Shown: positions 49,621 through 58,375, counted from the first letter of the stretch. The stretch is DNA of 64,000 bases from Canna indica (GCA_034359265.1 CP136890.1:67829501-67893500); one strand, 5' to 3'. The notes: generated by a model not told the origin, from the letters alone. Numbers and translations: made by a program.

Positions 49621-50040
49621 GGTGGGAGGTCGGATCGAATCGATCTACTCTTCTTCTGTCGTCTCTTTTTCTACTTGTTCGGCTTCGGTCTTTGGCAGGT
49701 TTTGACAACAGTGACAAGAAAAAGGAGTAACGGTGTCACGTCTCTCAAACAATTATCTGCATCGTTATTCGTGAGAAATATGATGAACCGTTGGATCTGC
49801 GTCACCGTGAGCGGATCGTCAGATTTGGAGACGAAACCCGATATCTGACGGAAGAATCGGTGCTTTCGGTTTTGATCAGACATTATGGTCCTCTATATTT
49901 ATAAAAATATAATTTTTACAAAAGATAACATAGATTCTTATTTTTCAACTTGACTCAAAAATATATTTCCCATAAATTTGATAAACAAAATGCATTATTG
50001 ACCTGTTTGACTTCCGATGACGTTCCGTTTAGAGAGAGAA
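49621..50040 (-). promoter_or_regulatory. 14-3-3 5' UTR and proximal promoter region
   Basis: About 420 bp between the start codon and the first pararetroviral unit. No clear TATA box was fixed with confidence; AT-rich sequence with tataaaaata on the plus strand occurs near 49898. Confidence 0.4.
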
Positions 50041-50051
50041 AATGGAAGGAT

Positions 50052-50435
50052 TTAACATTTAATTGGAGCCGCGTAAGAAATTAAGAGATCTACAATTACA
50101 CCCCCACCATCCCTTCGAAAAGATATTCCCGGAATTTCTTCTTTCGGCTTTTCCAAATCTACTCTACTCTGGAGAGAAGATTGCGGAATGGATAACGCCA
50201 TGATTTTGAGTCGGACCATCAAGGAAGAAGTTCCGGGAACTTCATCTTTCAGCTTGAAAGAAACATCCCTCTCAAGGGGAGTTCTAGGTTCCGACCGCGC
50301 CAAATGAGCATATAGATGCCGAACGGTCTTCGCACCGTCTTCAGCTTCGGTATCGATCCTGCAGCCCGTACAAATCTTGAGGACAGCGATCTATAGAGTT
50401 CTCTCTTCATAAGACGTCGATGGTATGATGGCCAT
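50052..50435 (-). pseudogene. Unit 1 small ORF (MAIIP), one stop
   Basis: Starts MAIIPSTSYEERTL then a TAG, and continues in the same frame with KICTGC, then LARSEPRTPLERDVSFKLKD, LMVRLKIMALSIPQSS and FRRDGGGVIVDLL. Related to the unit 2 and unit 3 ORFs. The function is unknown. Beyond VIVDLL it runs into host flank, so this unit lacks its own zinc knuckle. Confidence 0.6.
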
Positions 50436-50797
50436 CGCCTCCGCGTCGCACGCCTCTGCAATCTTCCAAAAATTTAAGGGTATAAACAGGTTTCAGCAAA
50501 GTTTAAGAGAAATTCTAAGCATGCAGTTCTAGCTTTCTCAGATCGTCCTTCGACTGATCTTTCAGATCCTTCAATCTTACAGATGGGTAGATCGCCTTCT
50601 TGGAATTGCACTGTATTCACCCGTTTTTGGGCTACTCGCCTTGTGTCTATTCCAAGTACACGTCTCCCAAGTGTTTAATCTCAGATCTTTGGATCAACTT
50701 TCAGAACGAAGACCAAGAAAACTCTAACTACAAATCAGAGAATATAACTCAAACTAAGAAAGAATTAACCTGATTTGTAACCCTTTAAACAATCAAG

Positions 50798-50809
50798 GCT
50801 CTGATACCA
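50798..50809 (-). promoter_or_regulatory. tRNA-Met primer-binding site, unit 1
   Basis: The minus strand reads TGGTATCAGAGC followed by CTTGATT. TGGTATCAGAGC pairs with the 3' end of initiator tRNA-Met and primes reverse transcription in caulimovirids and many LTR retrotransposons. It lies about 190 nt downstream of the unit 1 TATA box in the transcribed direction. Confidence 0.8.
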
Positions 50810-50998
50810 AAAGAGGATCGGGAAGAATATTTCAAATCGAACGCTGGCTGTGAAGAGCACGGATTCGAAATGAAGACAATAGCAGAGAAGCGGAAATAGA
50901 ATTTGCCGAAACGAGGAAATTATATTGAAGCGGAGGAGGGATTACAATACTGGAAGAGTAGAACTACTCGGGTCTCGAGGATGTTCTGCACCTTCATC

Positions 50999-51180
50999 TA
51001 AGTGGTTATTTATAGAGAAGAGTTGCTTCCTACCTAAGGAAGCTTAACTCAACTCAACCACGGTTGAACTAAGGTTGCTTCCTCCCTAAGGAATCTCATC
51101 TTTAGTGCGGGTGCTCATTGGGCCCCATCGACCACTAAATGATGGCTTTCCACAAGTGGGAAGTGACCTTTTGACACAGA
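50999..51180 (-). promoter_or_regulatory. Promoter block, unit 1
   Basis: On the minus strand: a tagtggtcgatggggcccaa block with a gggcccaatgagcac core, paired gcttcctt/aaggttgctt boxes, then CTATAAATAA (about 51004-51013) and a likely start region near gtgcagaacatcctcgagac. It points toward the 14-3-3 gene. Confidence 0.7.
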
Positions 51181-51338
51181 CGGGCAGACAAACTTTAATA
51201 ATTGCCCGTCTTTACAGACACGTCGGGCTAGCAGTACAATAATTGCCCGACATACAGAATAAAGCTACAGGGATCCTATGTGATTGTGGGTCCCTTGTAA
51301 TTACGGAGTCTTCGGCTCATCCGTCGGCCTTGGGCTCC

Positions 51339-51342
51339 TGCA
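51339..51342 (-). other. Putative 3' splice acceptor, unit 2 end
   Basis: Minus strand gttatctttaacagtttgtt followed by ttgcag|gag. The same arrangement (gttatcttt... ttgcag) occurs at 52809-52812 and before the EPRV-A downstream ORF at 55092-55095. Confidence 0.45.
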
Positions 51343-51421
51343 AAACAAACTGTTAAAGATAACTGTGGTGATTCTGTCCTAGCGGTTCACCACCGCACAA
51401 TGATTCAGCAGGCTTCCGTTC

Positions 51422-51629
51422 CTATGCTCGGTCTTCAGGAACTTTGATCTTCTTGATGTAGCCCTGCTTCTTTTCGCAATCTCTTGTGAAATGCCCCTCT
51501 TCACCGCAGATAAAACATTTGCCTCGCCTGGCACGCGGCTTGGCTTCGCAGTATAATAATTTGGCTTTCTTGAGAGGGTCGGTCTGAGTACCTCTATCCG
51601 AGCGATTCATGGCAGATTCAGGCGGGATA
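51422..51629 (-). pseudogene. Unit 2 CCHC zinc-knuckle segment
   Basis: Minus strand: an IPPESAM-like lead-in, then AKPRARRGKCFICGEEGHF and TRDCEKKQGY. The knuckle CX2CX4HX4C is the nucleic-acid-binding motif of retroelement capsid proteins. It is out of frame with the unit 2 MAIIP ORF. Confidence 0.7.
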
Positions 51630-51656
51630 ATTTACAATTACACCCCCACCATCCCT

Positions 51657-51983
51657 TCAAAAAGAAATTCTTGGAATTTCTTCATTCGGCTTTTCCCAAT
51701 CATCTCGGATAGGAGAGGACGATGATTGCGGAATGGATATCGCCATGATATTTAATCGGACCATAATGACAGAAGATCTGAGATCTTCCTCATCATTCAG
51801 CTTTGAAGAAACATCCCGCTCAAGGGGAGTTCTAGGTTCCGATCGCGCCAAATAATTATCTGGATGCCGAACGGCCCTCGCGCCGTCTCCTTCTTCGGCA
51901 TCGAGCTCACAGCCCGTACAGATCTTGAGGACGTCGATCTGTAGAGTTCTCTCTTCAATAGACTCCGATGGTATGATGGCCAT
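51657..51983 (-). pseudogene. Unit 2 small ORF (MAIIP), truncated by TGA
   Basis: MAIIPSESIEERTLQIDVLK, then CTGCELDAEEGD, LARSEPRTPLERDVS and LNIMAISIPQSS; it ends at a TGA where unit 1 has CGA (Arg), followed in frame by RDGGGVIV. A C to T change at a CpG explains the difference. The CTGC pair and acidic stretch are conserved with unit 1. Confidence 0.6.
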
Positions 51984-52436
51984 CGTCTCCGCGTCTTCAA
52001 TTGTTTCAGTCGTAGATGCGCGCCTCTGCAATCTTCCAAAAGATATAAAATATTAAGGGGAATAACAGGTTTCAACAGAGCAAAGAGCCTATTCTAAACA
52101 TGCAGTTCTAGTTTTCTCAGATCGTCCTTCGACTGATCTTTCGGATCCTTCGACCTTACAGATGGGTAGATCGCTTTCTTGAGAGAGCCAAAGTAATAGT
52201 ACTTCGTGCTCTTGTGGCACTTTTCCCTCTATTATGGCATATCATAAGTAGAAGATAAAATTTCAAATCGAACGCTGGCCGCGGAGGGCACTGATTCGAA
52301 ATGAAAGCAAGAGCAGAGAAGCGGAAATAGAATTTGCCTGAATGAGGAAATTATATTGAAGCGGAGGAGGGAATACAATATTGGAAGAATAGAACTACTC
52401 GGGTCTCGAGGATGTTCTGCACCTTCATACTAAGTG

Positions 52437-52600
52437 GTTATTTATAGAGAAGAGTTGCTTCCTCCCTAAGGAAGCTTAACTCAACTCAACCACGGTTGAA
52501 CTAAGGTTGCTTCCTCCCTAAGGAAGCTCATCTTTAGTGCGGGTGCTCATTGGGCCCCATCGTCCACTAAATGATGGCTTTCCACAAGTGGGAAGTGACC
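52437..52600 (-). promoter_or_regulatory. Promoter block, unit 2
   Basis: Nearly the same as the unit 1 block, with the gggccccatcgtccacta core (minus: tagtggacgatggggccc) and a TATA box CTATAAATAA at about 52438-52447. The downstream leader (52200-52400) has lost the primer site: tatggcatatcataag stands in its place. Confidence 0.7.
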
Positions 52601-52808
52601 ATACACACACTAGAGGGCAATAATTGCCTGACACAATAATAGAGACGTCGAAGTCGGAGCTGATCGTCGAGGTGCCCATGTGATGTGGGCCCCTTTATCT
52701 TCGGCTTCTCGTTCCTTCGCGGCATCGGGTCCGGTGACAACTCCGGTCCGTGCTCGAGTCTCGCACACTATAGGTATGGTAAGGAGGATCTCCAGTTTCC
52801 TCCGCAAC

Positions 52809-52812
52809 CTGC
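52809..52812 (-). other. Putative 3' splice acceptor, unit 3 end
   Basis: Minus strand cacagttatctaatattttt then agagtttgctttgcag|gttg. Placed just downstream of the unit 3 zinc-knuckle ORF. Confidence 0.4.
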
Positions 52813-52887
52813 AAAGCAAACTCTAATAAAAATATTAGATAACTGTGGTGATTCTGTCCTGGCGGTTCATCACTATCGCTTGAATCT

Positions 52888-53322
52888 TCAGCAGGGTCCT
52901 GCTCCTGTGCTCGTTTCAGGAGTCTTGGATTTCTTGACGCTGCCCTGCTTCTTTTCGCAATCTCTCGCGAAATGCCCCTCTTCACCGCAGTTGAAACATT
53001 TGCCTCGCCTGGCACGCGGCTTGGCTAAGCGGTATTCGGATTTTGCATTATTCCGAGGGTTGGTCTTCTTCTTCCTCAGATGACCTTTACACTTCGAGCA
53101 ATACATGGCCGATTCAGGCGGGATAACTTCTGATGATCTTTCAAAAATTATTAAATCTTCAATTTCATCCCCACCCTCCTTTAAAATGGAAATTACTTTA
53201 ATTTCTTCTTTTCCTTCTTCCGATTTACCTTCTCTTTCTCTTTTTGAAAGAGAGAACGGAATAGATTTCGGCATGTTTTGATGTCGGACCTTAGAGGTTG
53301 AAATTCCTGGTATGATGGCCAT
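52888..53322 (-). CDS. Unit 3 small ORF with intact zinc knuckle (144 codons)
   Basis: This is the only mini-unit ORF without a stop: MAIIPGISTSKVRHQNMPKS, an acidic/basic middle (about residues 25-50), a Cys pair YCSKCKGHLRKKK at about 81-94, then RGKCFNCGEEGHFARDCEKK (CX2CX4HX4C) and a Ser/Thr tail. Compared with units 1 and 2 it lacks the segment between MAIIP and the PGTSS-like stretch, so the first residues are joined by a deletion. The knuckle suggests nucleic-acid binding, as in caulimovirid coat proteins. Whether it is expressed is unknown. Confidence 0.5.
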   Translation of the reverse strand: MAIIPGISTSKVRHQNMPKSIPFSLSKREREGKSEEGKEEIKVISILKEGGDEIEDLIIFERSSEVIPPESAMYCSKCKGHLRKKKTNPRNNAKSEYRLAKPRARRGKCFNCGEEGHFARDCEKKQGSVKKSKTPETSTGAGPC

Positions 53323-53680
53323 CGCCTCCGCGTCACGCGCCTCTGCAATCTTCCAAAAATTTAAGGGTATAAACAGGTTTCAGCAAAGTTTAAGAGATAT
53401 TCTAAGCATGCAGTTCTAGTTTTTTCAGATCGTTCTTCGACAGATCTTTCGGATCCTTCGATCTTACAGATGGGTAGATCGCCTTCTTGGAATTGCACCG
53501 TATTCACCCGTTTTTGGGCTACTCGCCTTGTGTCTATTCCTAGTACACGTCTCCCAATTGTTCGATCTCAGATCTTAGAATCAGCTTCAGAACGGAGACC
53601 AAGAAAACTCTAACTACAAATCAGAGAATATAACTCAAACTAAGAAAGAATTAACCTGGTTCAACCCTTAAGCAATCCAA

Positions 53681-53692
53681 GCTCTGATACCA
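53681..53692 (-). promoter_or_regulatory. tRNA-Met primer-binding site, unit 3
   Basis: The minus strand reads TGGTATCAGAGCTTGGATT, as in unit 1, in a leader that otherwise matches units 1 and 2 (gaatttgcctgaatgaggaa). Confidence 0.78.
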
Positions 53693-53981
53693 TAAGAGGA
53701 TCGGGAAGATGAATTCAAATCAAACGCTGGCCGCGGAGGGCACTGATTCGAAATGAAAGCAAGAGCAGAGAAGCGGAAATAGAATTTGCCTGAATGAGGA
53801 AATTATATTGAAGCGGAGGAGAAAATACATGGCGCACGGCAAGCCAAGCGTGCAGCACATGGGCGCGACACGGGACACCAAACGTGGACGTGCCGAGCTG
53901 TCACTGTCGACTTTGTGACATTTAGCTCAATTATTGTACTAGTGTGCTGAAAGAATTAGATTCCTTTCAATTATTGTACTA

Positions 53982-54015
53982 GTGTTGTCGTGTTGTCGTG
54001 TTGTCGTGTTGTCGT
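53982..54015. repeat. Octamer tandem repeat gtgttgtc x4
   Basis: Four copies, preceded by two copies of caattattgtactagtg at about 53929 and 53969. Located in the rearranged joint between mini-units and EPRV-A. Confidence 0.85.
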
Positions 54016-54029
54016 GTCAAGGTCACTTC

Positions 54030-54190
54030 CAACATGTGGAAAGCCATCGTTTAGTGGTCGATGGGGCCCAATGAGCACCCGCACTAAAGATGAGCTTCCT
54101 TCGTCAGGAAGCAACCTTCAAGTCTATTTATAGAGACTTAGTATGAAGTTGCAGAGCATGCTCGAGACCCGAGAAGTTCTACTCTTCCTC
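54030..54190 (+). promoter_or_regulatory. Inverted promoter block of mini-unit type
   Basis: The same block as at 51000-51180 but on the plus strand: gtggtcgatggggcccaatg, the gcttcctt boxes, CTATTTATAG (54124-54133) and gagcatgctcgagacccgag. It faces the EPRV-A leader and would read antisense to it. Confidence 0.65.
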
Positions 54191-54377
54191 AACAAAGTTC
54201 GTAGGTTACGACGAACACGGGAACAATATTGAGGCAAAGTTTGCAAAAGGAAGCTTGGAAGCGGAAAGCTTGAAAGCTTCTATGATTGATTACTAGGAAA
54301 GCTTGAAAGTGGTGAATACAAAGGGAGAAGTAGAACTTCTTCGTTCTGAAGTGTGTTCTGCTACTCCAAGTCTTACA

Positions 54378-54470
54378 ACTTAAATAGACATAGAGAGGCT
54401 TCTCGTAGAAGCTCAATAATTGAGTGCGGGTGCGCATGGGGCCCCATCGTCCACTTAATTATTGGCGTTC
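54378..54470 (-). promoter_or_regulatory. Promoter of EPRV-A
   Basis: Minus strand: tggacgatggggccccatgc then gcacccgcactcaatta, then TATTTAAG (about 54378-54386) as TATA-like box. It shares the gggcccc...gcacccgcact core with the mini-unit promoters but differs around it. It lies downstream of all viral ORFs, as expected for the intergenic promoter of a circular genome. Confidence 0.6.
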
Positions 54471-54645
54471 AACAGTTGAGAAGATTCCTTTTTACACACT
54501 CATAAAGAAAAAGGTACTGGACAAGATGTCCTCCTATCTTATCTTCCAGCGCAAAAGTAGTGCATTATTGTACTCAGGATTCTGCTATGATTTTGCCAGC
54601 TCAAAAGTCTTGCATTATTGGTACGGTGGTGGTGTCTGGTCGTTA

Positions 54646-55080
54646 TCAATGCTGGCTGAATCTGACGTTGCAGTAAGTGTTACTGCATCTGTTGCTAGTG
54701 AGCATCTTATGGCACAGTTCTAAATTTTTGATGTGATGGGTCACGGGTTGTAGTGCGTCAGATGCAAAAGTATCGGTGGGAGCAGCTTGTTCTAGCCTGG
54801 CTTTCTGGAGATAAGCCATGGCCAGCAGCTTTTCTAATGCTTCGGTGGCCTTCAGAGTTTGAGAGTTGTGGATTTCATAGATTTTGTGAGCCCACTTATC
54901 TTCTTTATCCATGGTTCGTGGGTACTTGAAGAGTATCTTTCCTGTGAGTCTTTCTAATTCTTCAAGTCCGGTTGCGCCTCCTAAGACTGCCCAGTGCTGT
55001 GCAGTCATGATGGCCTTCCTGGTGGTAGCATAAGTTCCTCGGGTTGAATCCGCGAGCCTCTTTAAGTCGTCAAGAATCAT
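54646..55080 (-). CDS. Extra viral ORF downstream of the polyprotein
   Basis: 144 codons, intact: MILDDLKRLADSTRGTYATT..., then TGLEELERLTGKILFKYP, a helical stretch LKATEALEKLLAMAYLQKA and a Cys-containing tail. The family is not recognised. Position between ORF3 and the intergenic promoter is that of RTBV ORF4, which is made from a spliced mRNA; here a good acceptor-like sequence (ttatttttgcag|gat) lies 12 nt before the ATG. An alternative is a captured host or second-virus ORF. Confidence 0.6.
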   Translation of the reverse strand: MILDDLKRLADSTRGTYATTRKAIMTAQHWAVLGGATGLEELERLTGKILFKYPRTMDKEDKWAHKIYEIHNSQTLKATEALEKLLAMAYLQKARLEQAAPTDTFASDALQPVTHHIKNLELCHKMLTSNRCSNTYCNVRFSQH

Positions 55081-55091
55081 TAGGAGAAATC

Positions 55092-55095
55092 CTGC
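55092..55095 (-). other. Putative 3' splice acceptor before the extra ORF
   Basis: Minus strand gtagttatctttaattaatt then gttatttttgcag|gatttc. The gttatcttt element and tttgcag end are shared with both mini-unit acceptors. Confidence 0.45.
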
Positions 55096-55174
55096 AAAAA
55101 TAACAATTAATTAAAGATAACTACGAATATTTGTTAAGGGGGTTTTCGCTTCCCCCGGTGCTGTCTACCGTCAA

Positions 55175-58100
55175 TCAGTCTTCTGCGGGATATTTTCCCT
55201 TGCGAAGGGTCTCAGCATCCCGTTCTTCTGGTACTTGGACTTTTCTGGAGAATTGTTCTTCTAGTTCCTTGTAGAACCGCTCTGTTTCTTTGAGCAATTT
55301 GTTCATGGCCTTCTCGAACAGTTTGTTTTCTTCCAGCATTCTGGCGTGATTTTCTTCTCGCTGGCGCTGTTTGGAACATTCTGGTGGTTCATTGTTCCTG
55401 TGAGAGCTTTCGGCGAATTCTCTGTCACGATGTTCATAGTAATTGCCATTCAAAGGGAAGTAGTTTTCATATCTTGCGACTCTGAGAATAACGTCGTCTC
55501 CTTCATTCAGCTCATGCCAATATGGGATGTCAGCCCTTTCTGGTAGATCGAGTTCTGGATTATACTCATACCTGTAGATGAGTCCCTCTTCCATAACTGT
55601 TTCAACAGCTGAGTCATTATCTTCCAAAATTTCTTGCCACTCGTCATCCCATGTTGTCAGAGTCATCAGGGATTGAGTGCTTAGGATGTCGCTAATCTTT
55701 GTAACAGCTGTGCACAAGTGTTGAAGTACCTCTGCAGGAGGTGATTTTTCAGTTGCCTCTTTCAAAGCGTCTTCCAGCTGTTTAACATGTGTGGACACAA
55801 TTTCTTCAGGCTCCTGTATTTGGACAAGGTTGACAGTCAGTCGTGACAAGGCGTCTGCCAAGGCATTATGCTTTCCGTCAACATGCTCGAAGTTAATTAA
55901 CACCCCAGTTCCTGTAACATAATCAAGGAAATAGAGCCATCTGACTCTAGAGGGTTTTGTTGACGCTGACTTATTATAAAAACTTATGATCGCTTGGCAA
56001 GCAGTCTGTAACGTAATTTCCTTTTCGTCCAAATAGTGAATCTTTAGAGACTTTAGTGTTTCTATGCAGGCATGTATCTCTGCATCTATCGCTGATTTCG
56101 TAACTGGAAACTTGCCGCTAGTATAGGCACATACCCTTTCCATGCTCCTAGGGTCATTCTTTCGGGGTTTCCATTTACAGATCCCCCCCCATCCGTCCAT
56201 GCATCCGTCTGTTTCCAGAACTATATACGAGCCTGGGGCAGGTAGCTCTAAGTCTGGCAGTTTCTGTACAATCTCTTTGATCTTTGAAATGAGGTGGAGA
56301 TCCGACTGCTTCAGTCTTTTATCTCCATGAGGCCCAACTTTGGAATAAAGAGGTCTAAGTAAGGTCCCAAGGTTTGGAATATAGGATCTTGCGTAATTTA
56401 GTATTCCAAGCCATGACCTGAGGCCGGTCTTGCTTTTAAGCTTTTCTTCCTCAAAGCTTATTGTCTTTTTGATAATATGGGGCTGCAATTTGATTTTACT
56501 GTCACCTATAATAGCCCCCAAAAACTCGATTTCCTTGGTTGCGATTATAATCTTTGTGGGGGATAAGACTAGCCCCCATTTCTCGCAAATCTGCAGCATT
56601 ACTTCCAGGTGCCGTGCGTGCTTCTTTTCGTCTTCGGAGAAGACGAGTATATCGTCAATATACACCGCAATAAATGCTTCTGTTCTCGCAAAACACTGGT
56701 CCATTTTGCGCTGAAACACGGCAGGCGCATTTTTGAGCCCAAACGGCATCACTAGCCATTCATATAGGCCTCCTGGGACGATAAATGCAGTCCAAGGGAT
56801 GGATTCAGGATCCATAGCTACCTGGTGAAATCCACTCTTTAAGTCGAATTTAGAGAATATTCGACTGTTACCAATTCGTTTCAAAATGGTATTGATCCCA
56901 AGTAAATTGTACTGGTCTTTATGTGTATTATCGTTTAGTGTCCGATAATTAAAGACCATTCTTTCTTTGCCTTTAACTTCGCGTCCAGTTGTGGGATCTA
57001 TGCTTGTCCCGGAATTGACCATGATGGCCATTGTCCTGTGTCGGCTTGTGCTGGGCCTGATGGCCCCTATTTTGAGTAGAGCTTGGACATGCTTACTGTA
57101 TTGGTCCTTCATTAGTGGTGTAACATGTTTCAAAGGCTTATCTTGGATGGTTAAGTCTGGATTAATGATATCCAGCTTGCATGTGACTTGGTTTTTGGCC
57201 CAATGCTGGGCCGGGTTTTCGCCAATGTAGCCCTGAGCTCGAAGCCTTTCAAGAAGTGGTCTGAATTTATGTTTGAAACTGATTGATTCCTTAAAGTTAT
57301 CATAAGCCACTGCATTTTGTACCTCTAAATATTCTTCTTCAGAGAGGTTAAGTTCTTCTATAGTTGCTGATGTTGTTATCTCTGTGTCCAGTCTTGTGGT
57401 GATGGTGGTTACTTTCTTGTAAAAAGTCACTGTTTGTTCTTCAATGCGGACACCTCCCTGCATGGCGCGGATGAAGTTGCAGCCAATCAGCATTTGAATT
57501 CCGTCACGCTTTCCCATTGGGAAGGCGTATGTGAAGGGGATTTTAAACTTATTTTCCTCAATAGTCATTAATCCTCCTTTCATTCTCAGTCGCGCAGTTT
57601 GCTGAGAATTAACCCCATTGATCTGGATGGGGTACGCACTTGCTTCTAGTGCCTCCATAGGGATAGAGTCTTGGTCTATGCAACACACGGTTGCTCCAGT
57701 ATCCAAAATGGCTTGTACAGTGAAGTTTTTGACTCCGGGGATCTCCATCGTGATCTCCATGTTATAGAGTCTGTTCAAGACTCTCCTTCCTCTTTGGAGT
57801 CCTTGGTAGATCGACTGTATGGTTTCATCATCGATTGGTTCTAGTGCGGCTTTTGAAGCGGCTTCTCGGAAGACTATCCCTGATCCTTTTGCTGGGATCA
57901 TATCTTCCTCTATTAATGGGGCTTTTCCCTTTTTGTCCTTCTGTTGGTTGATATGCATATTACTGAATTCCTCCTCAAGTTCTGTGATATCTGTAGCTAG
58001 CTGAAGCTCTGTGAGTTCTTGCTTCAGTCTGTCATTTTCTGATAGTAGGAAGGTCACATATTCCAATAGTTCCCTTATTAGAGCATCCTTATCATCATAT

Positions 58101-58375
58101 GGCTTAAATGGTGCTCTGTTGATAATGATTTTTCTTCCCAGGCTGAACCTGGAGCACATCGGACATACTGTTAGTGTGCAAGTCCGACAGTGTGACCTCA
58201 TATTGGGGTTGGTGAGTTCTTTGCAGATAGTGCAGCGTTCATGCCCCCTTGTCACCTCTGAATTGTCCTCCCATCTGTGCGGACAATTTTCAATTTCTGC
58301 GGGGAGAGTTATCTTGGTTCGCCAAGAGTTCTCTTGTTCGGTTTTTTCGTCTGTAATGATAACAAACGCTGTTTC
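55175..58375 (-). CDS. ORF3 part 3: Cys motif, protease, RT, RNase H, C-terminal extension
   Basis: Open for more than 1060 codons. In order: Cys motif CTICK...CRTC...CPMC (58234-58152), a coiled coil rich in ELLEYVTFLLSENDRLKQ, the aspartic protease box AILDTGATVCC (about 57712-57680), RT with MPFGLKNAPA and YIDDILVFS (about 56662-56636), RNase H with ETDGCMDGWGG (about 56218-56186) and DALSRL, then about 190 residues of acidic, partly coiled extension ending at 55175. These enzymes would cut the polyprotein and copy pregenomic RNA into DNA. No stop lies inside. Some RT positions differ from copy B (YNLLGI against YSLPGI). Confidence 0.93.
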   Translation of the reverse strand, partial: ETAFVIITDEKTEQENSWRTKITLPAEIENCPHRWEDNSEVTRGHERCTICKELTNPNMRSHCRTCTLTVCPMCSRFSLGRKIIINRAPFKPYDDKDALIRELLEYVTFLLSENDRLKQELTELQLATDITELEEEFSNMHINQQKDKKGKAPLIEEDMIPAKGSGIVFREAASKAALEPIDDETIQSIYQGLQRGRRVLNRLYNMEITMEIPGVKNFTVQAILDTGATVCCIDQDSIPMEALEASAYPIQINGVNSQQTARLRMKGGLMTIEENKFKIPFTYAFPMGKRDGIQMLIGCNFIRAMQGGVRIEEQTVTFYKKVTTITTRLDTEITTSATIEELNLSEEEYLEVQNAVAYDNFKESISFKHKFRPLLERLRAQGYIGENPAQHWAKNQVTCKLDIINPDLTIQDKPLKHVTPLMKDQYSKHVQALLKIGAIRPSTSRHRTMAIMVNSGTSIDPTTGREVKGKERMVFNYRTLNDNTHKDQYNLLGINTILKRIGNSRIFSKFDLKSGFHQVAMDPESIPWTAFIVPGGLYEWLVMPFGLKNAPAVFQRKMDQCFARTEAFIAVYIDDILVFSEDEKKHARHLEVMLQICEKWGLVLSPTKIIIATKEIEFLGAIIGDSKIKLQPHIIKKTISFEEEKLKSKTGLRSWLGILNYARSYIPNLGTLLRPLYSKVGPHGDKRLKQSDLHLISKIKEIVQKLPDLELPAPGSYIVLETDGCMDGWGGICKWKPRKNDPRSMERVCAYTSGKFPVTKSAIDAEIHACIETLKSLKIHYLDEKEITLQTACQAIISFYNKSASTKPSRVRWLYFLDYVTGTGVLINFEHVDGKHNALADALSRLTVNLVQIQEPEEIVSTHVKQLEDALKEATEKSPPAEVLQHLCTAVTKISDILSTQSLMTLTTWDDEWQEILEDNDSAVETVMEEGLIYRYEYNPELDLPERADIPYWHELNEGDDVILRVARYENYFPLNGNYYEHRDREFAESSHRNNEPPECSKQRQREENHARMLEENKLFEKAMNKLLKETERFYKELEEQFSRKVQVPEERDAETLRKGKYPAED

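Larger units (their letters stand above)
50041..53830 (-). mobile_element. Three tandem pararetrovirus-like mini-units
   Basis: The same order of parts recurs on the minus strand: promoter block, TATA box, leader with or without tRNA-Met primer site, a small ORF starting MAIIP, a CCHC zinc knuckle, and a tttgcag acceptor-like site before the next promoter. Equivalent landmarks are 1.34-1.55 kb apart (promoter block 51141 and 52573; ATGGCC start 50435, 51983 and 53322; knuckle about 51500 and 52980). No protease, RT or RNase H is present. The promoter block resembles that of EPRV-A. The array could be a non-autonomous partner of the virus, a rearranged second virus, or a chain of deletion products. 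Confidence 0.65.
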
